A DNA stretch of 64,000 bases from Scytonematopsis contorta HA4267-MV1 (GCA_019359035.1 JAHHIC010000053.1:62001-126000); one strand, 5' to 3'; positions 8,558 through 17,616 are shown, numbered from the stretch's first letter. Notes: generated from the sequence alone by a model not told the origin. Program-made: numbers and translations.

Positions 8558-9700
8558 TCATTCCAGTTCTTCTACTTCTCTTCGCTCCAACTCACTTTTA
8601 GTTTTATCTAAAACTTTAGCAAAGTTCTTCTTATTGACTATATTTTTGTCAGAAAAGTTAAGGCAAATATCTTCTAAAGCTGATTCTTTTAGTCTATCAA
8701 AAACAACCTCTAAAGCAACTGCTTTTTCTGCGACAACAAGAACTTTCTTCTTTTGTCCAATTAATTCAGCAATTATATTCACTATCGTTTGGCTTTTACC
8801 TGTACCTGGTGGACCTTGTACAATTAAGCTCATACCCGCTTTTACTGCTTCAATAACCTCCTGCTGGCTTGAGTCTGCTTCAAGAACTTGGAATACTGAC
8901 TCTGAATTAACTTGCACATCTAAGTCTTTCGCTTCAACTATTTCAGGAAGGCTTGATTCATATGCTGTGCTATCATTCGCAAGTCCTAATAAAATCGGAT
9001 TTTTAACTAAAACATCATTGTGTTCCTCAAGATATTTGATATCTTTAATCATTGAAGCTTTCGTTCTATCAAACAAACCCAGATATGTCGCTTCCGCTAT
9101 ATTCCATTTCCCTTCTTTTATGCGTTCACTAATATCTTTATTTTGACTTACAGAATTGAAAACATCTTCGTATGTCAAATTTTCACTTATTTCTATTTCT
9201 TCAGGCAGATTAATTCCAAAGTCATCGTATAATTTGAGTACTAAAACAGGGTTTATTGAGACAGTCTCACCTGTCGGTCTGAGCTCGTATTCTTCTCTTC
9301 TAGGAAGTTTATATAATTCTATTGGAATAAGAATAATAGGAGAAGTAATAAATTCTTTTGGTTTGTCTTTTGAATTCCATTTAAGTGTACCTAACGCAAT
9401 AAAAAGACTATTAACTCCTTTTTCCTTCAAAATAGAATTAGCATCCTTACGCAGCTTTTTCAAGTTTCTCTTTATAATTAGAGCATCTGTTTCATCAGCT
9501 TTTAATTCTGTCAGAGAAATTGATTCTGAGTTAGCCACTAAATTTTCAAATACTTCTGAAGGTGGTATTGGGATTTCTGTAGTAGCTTGCTTATCTTTTT
9601 GAAAATATAGTAAACGATTACGCTTTGTTAAGTCCGCCAATCTTTCTTTCCATTGTTGGATTTTTGACTGAATTCCTGTAGTTACTGCGTTACTCATCAA
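8558..9700 (-). CDS. N-terminal fragment of DUF4011 helicase (up to in-frame TGA)
   Basis: The 380-residue product starts with the DUF4011 signature (IQQWKERLADLTKRNRLLYF at ~14-33) and ends 75 residues after the Walker A loop, so it contains the ATP-binding P-loop but no Walker B or later helicase motif. It cannot be an active helicase by itself. The start ATG at 9700 is followed by a second ATG; either fits. The gene has about 490 bases of free DNA upstream, which should contain the operon promoter. See the whole-locus entry for the interrupted gene. Confidence 0.75.
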   Translation of the reverse strand: MMSNAVTTGIQSKIQQWKERLADLTKRNRLLYFQKDKQATTEIPIPPSEVFENLVANSESISLTELKADETDALIIKRNLKKLRKDANSILKEKGVNSLFIALGTLKWNSKDKPKEFITSPIILIPIELYKLPRREEYELRPTGETVSINPVLVLKLYDDFGINLPEEIEISENLTYEDVFNSVSQNKDISERIKEGKWNIAEATYLGLFDRTKASMIKDIKYLEEHNDVLVKNPILLGLANDSTAYESSLPEIVEAKDLDVQVNSESVFQVLEADSSQQEVIEAVKAGMSLIVQGPPGTGKSQTIVNIIAELIGQKKKVLVVAEKAVALEVVFDRLKESALEDICLNFSDKNIVNKKNFAKVLDKTKSELERREVEELE

Positions 9701-10189
9701 TACCCTCTTTTCGGAAAGCCTATGAAAACAGGTTTTACATCATAACCTCCTATCTGCTTTACCAGAGCGGCTCAGTATGATGTCGAAAAAGCTATAAGTA
9801 AATATATTAAAGTAACTTTAACACAACTAGCCTTATCAGTGAATCCACTCTCAGGGTTTAAATATAAAATTAATCTATTAGCACCCGTGATGCTTATGTA
9901 GTCAGGATGTTATATCGCATCACAATACTAAGTAATTTGTTTGTTACAAGTTCTTTAACGTATCCTCAATTGAGGACATTGAGTGTGATACAGCAAAACC
10001 GTAGCTGTGCGATCGCATTTCTAAAAGCGCTTTCAACAATCGATAAAATTGTCACAGTAATGAAAAAATTGACAGTTAGGCTTGAAGAGACACCAAGCTC
10101 AACCAGATAAGGGCAAACCTGGGCTATAAGAGTACAATTTAGATTTAGATTAGAATTGTTTCCCTTCAAAAACAAAAAATATTTCCGTT
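9701..10189. other. Intergenic region between divergent accessory cassettes
   Basis: About 490 bases separate the minus-strand helicase operon from the plus-strand DUF4365 cassette, so promoters of both should lie here. It contains a HIP1 octamer (gcgatcgc, 10009-10016). Short open frames here on both strands overlap each other and have no recognisable product. Confidence 0.5.
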
Positions 10190-10693
10190 GTGGACATCAA
10201 CCTACAAAAAGAAGAATTTAGTTATGCTTATATTTACGCCGTTGCATCATCTGCTGGTTATTCTTTTCAGAAACCTTCTCGTTCCCAAGATGTTAGCGGA
10301 ATTGATATTTCTATTACTGGTAGTGTATCAGACGATACACTTTATGAATCACAACTAGACTTACAGGTTAAATCTACTTCCCTTAGCATCCTTAACGAAG
10401 AAACGATTAGGTATCCCCTTAAATTGAAAAACTACAATGAATTAAGAAAACAAAAAACAATTGCACCCCGTATATTAGTACTTGTTTTGATTCCTGAAAA
10501 CCTTAACGAATGGCTTAACCAATCAGAAACTTAACTTTGTCTGCGACATTGTGCTTATTGGATATCTTTACGAGGACAAGCATCAACCCAAAATACGGAA
10601 AGCGTAACTATCTATATCCCCCGTGAGAATTTATTTACCGTCAATGCACTAAACACTTTGATGCAAAAAATACAAACAGAAATAACATTATGA
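10190..10693 (+). pseudogene. DUF4365 protein gene interrupted by an in-frame TAA
   Basis: Translation from GTG gives the DUF4365 N-terminus: LQKEEFSYAYIYAVASSAGY, SGIDISITG, LDLQVKSTS, KNYNELRKQ and ILVLVLIPENLNEWL. The frame then meets TAA at 10532-10534, but the same frame continues with LCLRHCAYWISLRG, TVTIYIPRENLFTVNAL-type sequence, and ends at TGA at 10691-10693. The C-terminal half is well conserved in this family, so the TAA is a nonsense change (one substitution from GAA or CAA) rather than the natural end. DUF4365 proteins are short, with a fold resembling restriction endonucleases, and commonly form a cassette with the gene that follows; their function is not established. The terminal TGA overlaps the ATG of the next gene (ATGA), as in a translationally coupled pair. 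Confidence 0.8.
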
Positions 10694-11105
10694 AAGCTAT
10701 TATCAGCGATTTTGATATCCTTAAGCAGCTTCAACCTCAGCAAGTAGAAGCTTATTTACAAACAAATGGGTGGTACGAACACAGTCAGTCTTTAATAAAG
10801 TCTCCATTTGGATACGAGAAACTTATCCAGAAGATAAACTCAAAATTCAATTACCTGTAGACCAGGGTTTCGACGACTATCCCCTGAGAATGTACGAAAT
10901 TATGGAGACTTTAGAAAAAGCAGAAAATCGCTCTCAAGTTGATATTTTGGGTGAACTGCTCACAACTGTTCCTAATTTCACTCTCCAAGGTATAGTTATA
11001 CAAATTAATACACCTAATGCAGATAAATTAAGCGGAGAAATCATAATTTTAGGTGTAGTTTTTGATAAATTGCGTAGAATTACAACCGAGTTAGTTGACC
11101 ATTAG
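10690..11105 (+). pseudogene. Partner of the DUF4365 gene, frameshifted
   Basis: The ATG at 10690 overlaps the TGA of the upstream gene. Its frame reads MKAIISDFDILKQLQPQQ and LQTNGWYEHSQ, then loses sense near 10785-10800; the frame that is right from there reads KVSIWIRETYPEDKLKIQ, LRMYEIMETLEKAENRSQ, VDILGELLT and ends at 11105. The change is by one base lost (or two gained). Joined, the product is a ~137-residue protein of the kind commonly found after DUF4365 genes; no enzymatic motif is visible. With the nonsense stop upstream, both members of this cassette are damaged. Confidence 0.7.
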
Positions 11106-11197
11106 GGTGTCACCAGGAGGTGAAATATAAATAGTCCGATATAGATTAGAAGTTAATTTAGTCATTAGGAGGACTGTTTATTCATAGTGTTCGGACA
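11101..11197 (+). repeat. 97-base direct repeat R1
   Basis: This stretch is repeated with about ten differences at 17081-17177, in the same orientation. Each copy contains the inverted pair gtccga ... tcggac, so it could fold into a long hairpin. R1 starts on the stop codon of the DUF4365 partner gene; the two copies bracket the 1788-residue multi-kinase gene. Confidence 0.85.
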
Positions 11198-11271
11198 AGC
11201 ATCAGCGTTATTACGATTATGAGCATGTTTTAATATTACATGTACTAACAAAAATTGTAATAAAACCAAAT

Positions 11272-11302
11272 AAAGCCTCTCTTTATACTGGGGGAGGCTT
11301 TT
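11272..11302 (+). terminator. Hairpin, probable terminator upstream of the multi-kinase gene
   Basis: An aaagcctc / gaggcttt stem with a ~15-base loop is followed by ttttacattttt. It would end transcripts from the DUF4365 cassette before the kinase gene. A related but decayed version (aaagcctctctg ... gaggagttcttt) follows the kinase gene near 16797. Confidence 0.55.
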
Positions 11303-11392
11303 ACATTTTTCTAGATTTGTAAATCTAATGCTGTGATAGTACTAATCCTTAACTGGGAAAACTAAGGAAAGTAGTGGAAAAATGTCATAGCA

Positions 11393-14300
11393 ATGATTCA
11401 ACTTACAGGCTACAACCTCAGTGAAGAAGTGTACTCTGGTACTCGCACCCTAGTTTATCGCGGTGTCAGGGAACAAGACCAAAAGGGTGTGATTGTTAAA
11501 GTAATTCGTGCTGAGTACCCTAGCTTCAGCGAACTACTCCAATTCCGCAATCAATACACCATTGCCAAAAACCTTGACTTAGACGGTATCGTTAAGCCAA
11601 TCGGTCTAGAAAATTACCGCAATGGTTATGCCATAATTATGGAAGATGGCGGTATTTCATTGAAGGAATGGGAATTTAGCGGTAATTTGCTCAGTGGTTT
11701 CCTGATTATTGCTATTCAAATTGTTACTACACTTGATGGATTAATTCGTCAGCGTGTTATTCACAAAGATATTAAGCCCGCTAATATTCTTATCGACCCT
11801 ACTACCCGTCGCGTAAAACTTATTGACTTTAGTATCGCCTCTTTATTACCGCACGAAACCCAAGAAATTCAAAATCCTAATGTCTTAGAAGGAACACTAG
11901 CTTATATTTCACCGGAACAAACTGGACGTATGAATCGGGGTATAGACTACCGTACTGATTTTTATTCTCTAGGTGTTACCTTTTACGAACTACTTACTGG
12001 GTCGCTTCCTTTTCAGTCTAACGACCTAATGGAGTTAGTGTACTCTCACTTAGCTGTTAGTCCAAAACCAGTTCATGTTATCAACCCCGATGTACCAGTG
12101 GTGCTGTCCAATTTGGTGGCAAAGCTGATGGCAAAAAATCCCGAAGACCGCTATCAAAGCGTGTTGGGAATTAAGCACGATTTAGAAAAGTGTTTGCACT
12201 TATGGAAAGAAACAGCTAATATTACCTGTTTTGAATTGGGACAACAGGATATTTGTGAACGTTTCCTTATACCGGAAAAACTTTATGGTAGAGAAGCAGA
12301 AGTTCAAACTTTATTAACTGCTTTTGAACGGGTAAGTGCGGGTAGTACCGAAATGATGCTAGTTGCAGGATTTTCTGGTATTGGCAAAACGGCAGTGGTT
12401 AATGAAGTCCATAAACCGATTGTGCGGCAAAGGGGCTACTTTATTAAAGGTAAATATGACCAGTTCCAGCGTAATCTCCCCTTAAAAGCGTTTGTACAAG
12501 CATTTCAAGATTTGATGGCACAACTTTTAAGTGAAAGTGATACCCAACTAGAACGATGGAAGAGTAAAATTTTGCAGGCTGTGGGTGAAAACGGACAGGT
12601 TATTATTGATGTGATTCCTGAATTAGAGGGTATTATTGGCAAACAACCACCCGTTTCGGAATTGTCAGGTACTGCTGCTCAAAATCGCTTTAATTTGGTA
12701 TTTCAAAAATTTACTCAAGTTTTTACGAGTGCAGAACATCCATTGGTGATATTTCTAGATGATTTGCAATGGGCTGATTCTGCGTCGCTGAAGTTAATGC
12801 AGTTGTTGATGAGCGATACAAGACATCTTTTGTTGATTGGTGCTTATCGGGATAACGAAGTTTCTTCAGCACATCCATTAATGCTAACACTTTCTGAAAT
12901 AGAAAAGGTCGGAGCGACGATTAATACAATTATGCTAGCTCCCCTGCAACAAAATAACCTCAACCAGTTGGTTGCTGATACCCTTAGTTGTTCAGTTGAA
13001 AGTGCTTTTCCATTAACTGAGTTAGTATATCAAAAAACTAAAGGAAATCCTTTTTTCTCAACGCAGTTTCTAAGGTCGCTTTATGAAGATGAGTTAATTA
13101 ATTTTGACAGAGAAGTAAATCACTGGCAGTGTGATATTGGTCGTGTTAGGGCATTAGCGCTTACTGACGATGTGGTAGAGTTTATGGCGTTGCAGTTGCA
13201 GAAACTCCCTAAAGCTACACAATTAGTGTTACAGTTAGCAGCTTGCATTGGCGCCCAGTTTGATTTAGCAATGCTCTCTATTGTACACGAAAAGTCACAA
13301 GCTCAAACAGCAGATGATTTGTGGAAAGCGCTGCAAGAAGGATTAATTATACCTGTTAGTGAAGTTTATAAATTTTATCAAGGTGACATTGATAATAGCT
13401 GTAAAGAATTAGCAATTAACAATAAACAAGTCAAATATAAATTTTTGCATGACCGCGTGCAACAAGCAGCATATTCTTTAATCCCCTCAAATCAAAAACA
13501 AGCAACCCATTTAAAAATTGGGAAATTATTATTAAACAATATTCCTGTTGAAGCTAGGGAAGAGAGGATTTTTGATATTGTTAATCAGTTAAATATTGGA
13601 GTTGAGTTAATTACTCTAGAAACCGAACGAGATGAATTAGCGCAGTTAAATTTAATTGCAGGACGCAAAGCCAAAACTTCTACAGCTTATGCAGCATCCG
13701 TGGAATATTTTATAATAGGAAGAAATTTATTAGCAGTAGATAGTTGGCAACAGCAATATAAACTGACTCTTGCTCTCTATGAATCTAATGCAGAAGCAGC
13801 GTATTTTAGTGGCAATATGGAGATGGCACTTCAGTTAATTGATGTGGCGCTAAAAAATGCAACAAATCTACTCGATAAAATTCATGTTTATGATGTTAAA
13901 ATTCAAGTACAAAATGCACAATCGGAATTGGTAGCAGCAGTCAATACTACTATAGAAGTTCTCAAACAGCTAGGCGTTAATTTACCTTTAAAACCAAGCA
14001 AATTGAACATTGTAGCAGGACTTGTAAAAACAAAATTCAAATTACTTGGTAAACAGATTGAAAAATTAGACCAAATGCCGGAGATGACGGATTTAAAATC
14101 TTTAGCAGCAATGCGGATTATGAATACTGCTTGGTCTCCTGTTTTTGTTGCACAACCTAACTTCTTTCCTCTTTTCGTTTTTGAACAAATTAATCTCTCT
14201 CTCCAATATGGAAATTCTCCATTTTCTGCCGTTGCTTATTCAAATTACGGGCTGATATGCGCGGGGATTGGAGATTTTGAGTCAGCAGATAAATCAGGTC

Positions 14301-16759
14301 AGTTAGCTTTAAGTTTACTAGAAAAACTAAATGCAAATTCAGTACGAGCCAAGGTAATATTCTTTGTCGCAACTTTTATCAAACCCTGGAAAGAATCTTA
14401 CAAATCAGCAAGAGATTTATTGCAAGCTGGATGCAAATTTGGTTTAGAATCAGGAGATGTAGAGTATGCAAATTGCTGTTATTCTTCCTATGCTTATACT
14501 TTATATTTTAGCAATAACGCTTTGCAATATACTACAAAGCAAATGAAAAATTGTTATGAGTTTGCAGTTCAGTATAAGCAAGACGTGGCATTAAGACATA
14601 ATGCAATTCATTGGCAGGCAGTGTTGAACTTATTAGGAGAATCAAACGACCCTTGCCAATTAAATGGTACTGCTTATCAGGAACAAGAAACTTTATCAAT
14701 TCAACTAGCAGCAAAGGATAATACTAGTATATTTTATGTGTATTTTTATAAGTTAATCATTTGCTATTTATTTGGTTCATATTCTCAGGCAATTAACCAT
14801 GCATCCGATGCCGAAAAATATTTAGAAGCCGTGCAAGGTTCATATTTATGGGCTATCTTTTATTTTTATGATTCTTTGGCACGATTAGCAGCTTACAGTG
14901 AAGTTGAAAAAACTGAAAAGAAACTATTTTTGAACAGAGTACAAGCAAACCAGAAAAAGATAAAAAAGTGGGCACATCATGCTCCAATGAACTTTTTGCA
15001 TCAATACTATTTGGTGGAAGCCGAACTATATCGGGTGCTTGGTACAAATATTCAACAAGCTGCTGAGTATTATGACCGCGCGCGAGCTACTGCCAAAGAA
15101 AACGAATGTCTTAGCGAAGAAGCATTAGCCAACGAACTCGCTGCTAAATTCTACTTTGCATGGGGTAAAGAAAGAATTGCACGAGACTATCTTATTGATG
15201 CTTATTATGCCTACGCACGCTGGGGAGCTAAAGCAAAAATCGACGACCTCGAAAAACGTTACCCGCAGCTGTTCTCTTTAAAAGACCAACAGAAGCGACA
15301 ATTTAACATCAGTAATACTATTTCTGTAGTTGATACTGTTTCAAATGACACTAGTATGCGGACTTCCAGTAGCAGCGTTTCAGAAGCTTTAGACTTGACA
15401 ACGATTTTCAAAGCCTCTCAAGCTTTAGCTAGTGAAATTGAACTAGAGAAATTACTTTCCTCCTTATTACAAGTTATTACCGAAAACGCTGGGGCAGATA
15501 AGTGCGTGTTAATACTGCACAAGGAGCAGGAGTTGGTAATTGAAGGTGTACTCCAAATCGGGCAGCAACCCACGGTGTTGCAATCAATACCTGTTGAGTC
15601 GAGTCAGGAAATCCCTGTCTCTTTAATTAACTATGTTAAGCGTACACTTAAACCTAGCGTAATTTTGAATGCGGTAACCGATTTAATGCTTAGTGTTGAC
15701 CCATACATTTTACGTCAACAGCCAAAGAGTCTACTATGTACACCTATTATTAATCAAGGTAAACTACTGGGCATTTTATACCTAGAAAATAATTTGACAA
15801 TAAAAGCGTTTACAAGTGGGCGCTTACAAGTTATTAATATTTTAGTTTCCCAAACTGCTATCTCTTTGGAAAATGCCCGTTTATACCAAGCTGCACAACA
15901 AGCACTGTTAAATTTACAACAAACACAACTGCAATTAGTACAAAGCGAAAAAATGTCAGCATTAGGTAATTTAGTTGCAGGTGTAGCACATGAAATCAAC
16001 AACCCAGTTGGCTTTATCGCTGGCAACTTACAACCTGCTCTTAACTACACGCAAGATTTATTTAACCTGATTGACTTGTATCAGGAAAAACTCCCTAACC
16101 CAGATGCAGAAATAGAAGCAGAAATAGAAGCAATTGACCTGGAGTATGTGCGTGCTGATTTACCTAAACTACTAAACTCAATGACAGAGGGAGTACAGCG
16201 TATCCGCAGTATTAGTAACAGTTTACGCACATTTTCTAGGGCTGATACTGAACAAAAAAACTCCTTCAATATTCATGATGGCTTGGAAAGCACTATTCTA
16301 ATTCTCAAACATCGCTTAAAAGCTGACGAAAATCGTCCGGCAATTGAAGTATTAAAAGAGTACGGTAATTTGCCGAATGTTATGTGTTTTCCCGGGCAAC
16401 TAAATCAAGTATTTATGAACTTAATTGCAAACGCAATTGATGCATTAGAGGAGTCAAATCACGGACGCAGCTTTGAGGATATTAAGAACCAACCCAACTG
16501 CATTACAATCACAACCAGGATAAGTGAAGATAAGCAGTTTGCTGTGATAGGAATTAAAGATAATGGTGTCGGAATGTCAGAAGTAGTTAAACAAAAAATA
16601 TTTGACCATTTATTTACTACCAAGGCTGTAGGTAAAGGTACGGGATTGGGGTTAGCTATTGCCCGTCAAATTATAGTTGAAAAGCATGGGGGAAGTATTG
16701 AAGTACACTCAGCACCATCTCAGGGAACGGAGTTTGTAATTCAAATCCCTTTGAAATAG
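11393..16759 (+). CDS. Ser/Thr protein kinase - AAA ATPase - GAF - histidine kinase (HstK-type multi-kinase)
   Basis: An intact 1788-residue signalling protein. Order: Ser/Thr kinase (1-~270) with catalytic loop HKDIKPAN from His124 and the activation segment EGTLAYISPEQTGRMNRG; here the usual DFG reads DFS, which I believe is common in this cyanobacterial family. Next a STAND-type ATPase (~295-560) with Walker A GFSGIGKTAVV near 323 and Walker B VIFLDDLQWAD; a long helical, TPR-like region (~600-1290); a GAF domain (~1350-1505); and a histidine kinase with phospho-acceptor H-box GVAHEINNP near 1530, N-box NLIANAIDAL, DNGVGM and a KGTGLGLA ATP lid. Such proteins combine both kinds of protein phosphorylation, but no output partner is adjacent. 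It stands alone between direct repeats R1 and R2, and is a paralogue of the broken multi-kinase at 22.8-28.2 kb. Ligand and target cannot be deduced. Confidence 0.92.
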   Translation: MIQLTGYNLSEEVYSGTRTLVYRGVREQDQKGVIVKVIRAEYPSFSELLQFRNQYTIAKNLDLDGIVKPIGLENYRNGYAIIMEDGGISLKEWEFSGNLLSGFLIIAIQIVTTLDGLIRQRVIHKDIKPANILIDPTTRRVKLIDFSIASLLPHETQEIQNPNVLEGTLAYISPEQTGRMNRGIDYRTDFYSLGVTFYELLTGSLPFQSNDLMELVYSHLAVSPKPVHVINPDVPVVLSNLVAKLMAKNPEDRYQSVLGIKHDLEKCLHLWKETANITCFELGQQDICERFLIPEKLYGREAEVQTLLTAFERVSAGSTEMMLVAGFSGIGKTAVVNEVHKPIVRQRGYFIKGKYDQFQRNLPLKAFVQAFQDLMAQLLSESDTQLERWKSKILQAVGENGQVIIDVIPELEGIIGKQPPVSELSGTAAQNRFNLVFQKFTQVFTSAEHPLVIFLDDLQWADSASLKLMQLLMSDTRHLLLIGAYRDNEVSSAHPLMLTLSEIEKVGATINTIMLAPLQQNNLNQLVADTLSCSVESAFPLTELVYQKTKGNPFFSTQFLRSLYEDELINFDREVNHWQCDIGRVRALALTDDVVEFMALQLQKLPKATQLVLQLAACIGAQFDLAMLSIVHEKSQAQTADDLWKALQEGLIIPVSEVYKFYQGDIDNSCKELAINNKQVKYKFLHDRVQQAAYSLIPSNQKQATHLKIGKLLLNNIPVEAREERIFDIVNQLNIGVELITLETERDELAQLNLIAGRKAKTSTAYAASVEYFIIGRNLLAVDSWQQQYKLTLALYESNAEAAYFSGNMEMALQLIDVALKNATNLLDKIHVYDVKIQVQNAQSELVAAVNTTIEVLKQLGVNLPLKPSKLNIVAGLVKTKFKLLGKQIEKLDQMPEMTDLKSLAAMRIMNTAWSPVFVAQPNFFPLFVFEQINLSLQYGNSPFSAVAYSNYGLICAGIGDFESADKSGQLALSLLEKLNANSVRAKVIFFVATFIKPWKESYKSARDLLQAGCKFGLESGDVEYANCCYSSYAYTLYFSNNALQYTTKQMKNCYEFAVQYKQDVALRHNAIHWQAVLNLLGESNDPCQLNGTAYQEQETLSIQLAAKDNTSIFYVYFYKLIICYLFGSYSQAINHASDAEKYLEAVQGSYLWAIFYFYDSLARLAAYSEVEKTEKKLFLNRVQANQKKIKKWAHHAPMNFLHQYYLVEAELYRVLGTNIQQAAEYYDRARATAKENECLSEEALANELAAKFYFAWGKERIARDYLIDAYYAYARWGAKAKIDDLEKRYPQLFSLKDQQKRQFNISNTISVVDTVSNDTSMRTSSSSVSEALDLTTIFKASQALASEIELEKLLSSLLQVITENAGADKCVLILHKEQELVIEGVLQIGQQPTVLQSIPVESSQEIPVSLINYVKRTLKPSVILNAVTDLMLSVDPYILRQQPKSLLCTPIINQGKLLGILYLENNLTIKAFTSGRLQVINILVSQTAISLENARLYQAAQQALLNLQQTQLQLVQSEKMSALGNLVAGVAHEINNPVGFIAGNLQPALNYTQDLFNLIDLYQEKLPNPDAEIEAEIEAIDLEYVRADLPKLLNSMTEGVQRIRSISNSLRTFSRADTEQKNSFNIHDGLESTILILKHRLKADENRPAIEVLKEYGNLPNVMCFPGQLNQVFMNLIANAIDALEESNHGRSFEDIKNQPNCITITTRISEDKQFAVIGIKDNGVGMSEVVKQKIFDHLFTTKAVGKGTGLGLAIARQIIVEKHGGSIEVHSAPSQGTEFVIQIPLK

Positions 16760-16896
16760 TTATACCAGCAATCATTGTAGTAATAAAACTTAATAAAGCC
16801 TCTCTGTTTACTGAGGAGTTCTTTCACTACCAAGGGAAATAGTAAAATCTCTCACTGTTAACTCCCGCTCCAATACTGTGAAGGTTTTGAGTATTT

Positions 16897-17019
16897 GTAG
16901 GTTGGGTTGAGGCTTTGGGAAACCCAACAAATCCTTGTAAATGTTGGGTTATCTTTTATCGGACGCTACGCATTCTATAAGCGTGCCCATAAAGGCATAC
17001 GTGCCTCAACCCAACCTAC
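16897..17019. mobile_element. MITE-like element with perfect 16-base terminal inverted repeats
   Basis: gtaggttgggttgagg at 16897-16912 is matched exactly in inverse by 17004-17019. The 123-base unit contains cggacgctacgcattctata, another common repeat word that also appears in part near 37060. It has no coding capacity. The structure suggests a non-autonomous mobile repeat; no target duplication was identified. Confidence 0.65.
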
Positions 17020-17080
17020 GTATTATCTTCTTTTTAAGCAAAACCTTCCAAGTATTGACTCCCGCTCCTCAAGAACATCA

Positions 17081-17177
17081 ATTAGGGTGTTACCAGGGGG
17101 TGAAATATAAATAGTCCGATATAGATTAGAGTTAATTTAGTCATTAAGGGAGACTGTTTATTCATAGTGTTCGGACA
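17081..17177 (+). repeat. 97-base direct repeat R2
   Basis: Second copy of the repeat at 11101-11197, same orientation, differing by scattered substitutions and single-base indels. Unlike R1 it is not attached to a surviving DUF4365 partner gene. Confidence 0.85.
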
Positions 17178-17238
17178 CGATTACTTAATTGGGTCAGGTA
17201 GATAGGAATAATAGGTTTTGGTGAAAGGGGTTTATATA

Positions 17239-17616
17239 TCAATTCCCCAAAGTTAACACGTTGTTTGTAATATCTACAAGTAAACGCATATTTTGTAACC
17301 ACTGACGACCAAGTAAAACTTCAGGTAAATCTTGTCCAACATGAACTGGGATATGATATTCAGTTCCGTCAATTTTTACCGTTCCAGCATAAATGTCAAA
17401 ATCAAAATCACCTCGTGCTGTTGTCATCGTTTGTTGTCGCAAAAAAGTCCAACCAAGCGCTTCTAAATCTTGGCTATCTATAGCGATAAAATACGAGAAA
17501 CCTGTATCAAGCATCCCATCAACTGGTAGTGCGTCACCATCTGAAGTTATTAATTCTATTTCAAACAACAAAGCATCCTCAACACCTAAAAATCCTGAAA
17601 TCATATAGTACCGCAT
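17239..17616 (-). CDS. Retropepsin-like (clan AA) aspartic protease family protein
   Basis: A 125-residue protein with the single-domain retropepsin pattern: a hydrophobic strand leading to the catalytic-type triad MLDTGFSYF (Asp-Thr-Gly near residue 37) and the second conserved block VLLGRQWLQNM near the C-terminus. The substrate is unknown; single-domain bacterial members act as dimers. The start overlaps the end of the upstream 108-residue gene by 16 bases, so the two are translationally coupled. Such small clan AA genes occur in cyanobacteria paired with a short upstream gene, a layout that resembles a two-gene stress or toxin-antitoxin module, but that role is inference. Confidence 0.75.
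   Translation of the reverse strand: MRYYMISGFLGVEDALLFEIELITSDGDALPVDGMLDTGFSYFIAIDSQDLEALGWTFLRQQTMTTARGDFDFDIYAGTVKIDGTEYHIPVHVGQDLPEVLLGRQWLQNMRLLVDITNNVLTLGN

Larger units (their letters stand above)
5624..9700 (-). pseudogene. DUF4011-type superfamily-1 helicase/Vsr-like nuclease, interrupted by one in-frame TGA
   Basis: Read as a whole the locus encodes 1358 codons in a single frame, with one TGA at 8558-8560 after codon 380. No frameshift is involved: the 8558-9700 and 5624-8497 reading frames are in phase and the 20 codons between the stop and the next Met also read sensibly (NDFFYELNTYRQIL). Domain order: DUF4011 N-terminus (~10-290), Walker A GPPGTGKSQT (296-305), a long helical insert, Walker B VLFDEASQ, helicase motifs GDIQQMPPS, WHYRSQDE, MQGDESDV and AITRAK, then a C-terminal MTES_1575/Vsr-like nuclease. 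The full protein has the size and order expected of the family, so this is a recently broken gene, a sequencing error, or a readthrough case. It would be the first gene of a three-gene operon. Confidence 0.8.

Noticed and set aside
8558-8560. Selenocysteine recoding at the in-frame TGA
   Set aside because: No Sec insertion hairpin is evident, the position is not catalytic, and the other two interrupted genes use TAA, so recoding is not a common explanation.
9907-10175. Short frames on both strands between the helicase and DUF4365 genes
   Set aside because: They overlap each other, have no recognisable product and lie in an expected promoter region.
11827-11835. DFS in place of DFG in the intact multi-kinase, as evidence of a dead kinase
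   Set aside because: To my knowledge this is common in the cyanobacterial multi-kinase family; the metal-binding Asp is kept.
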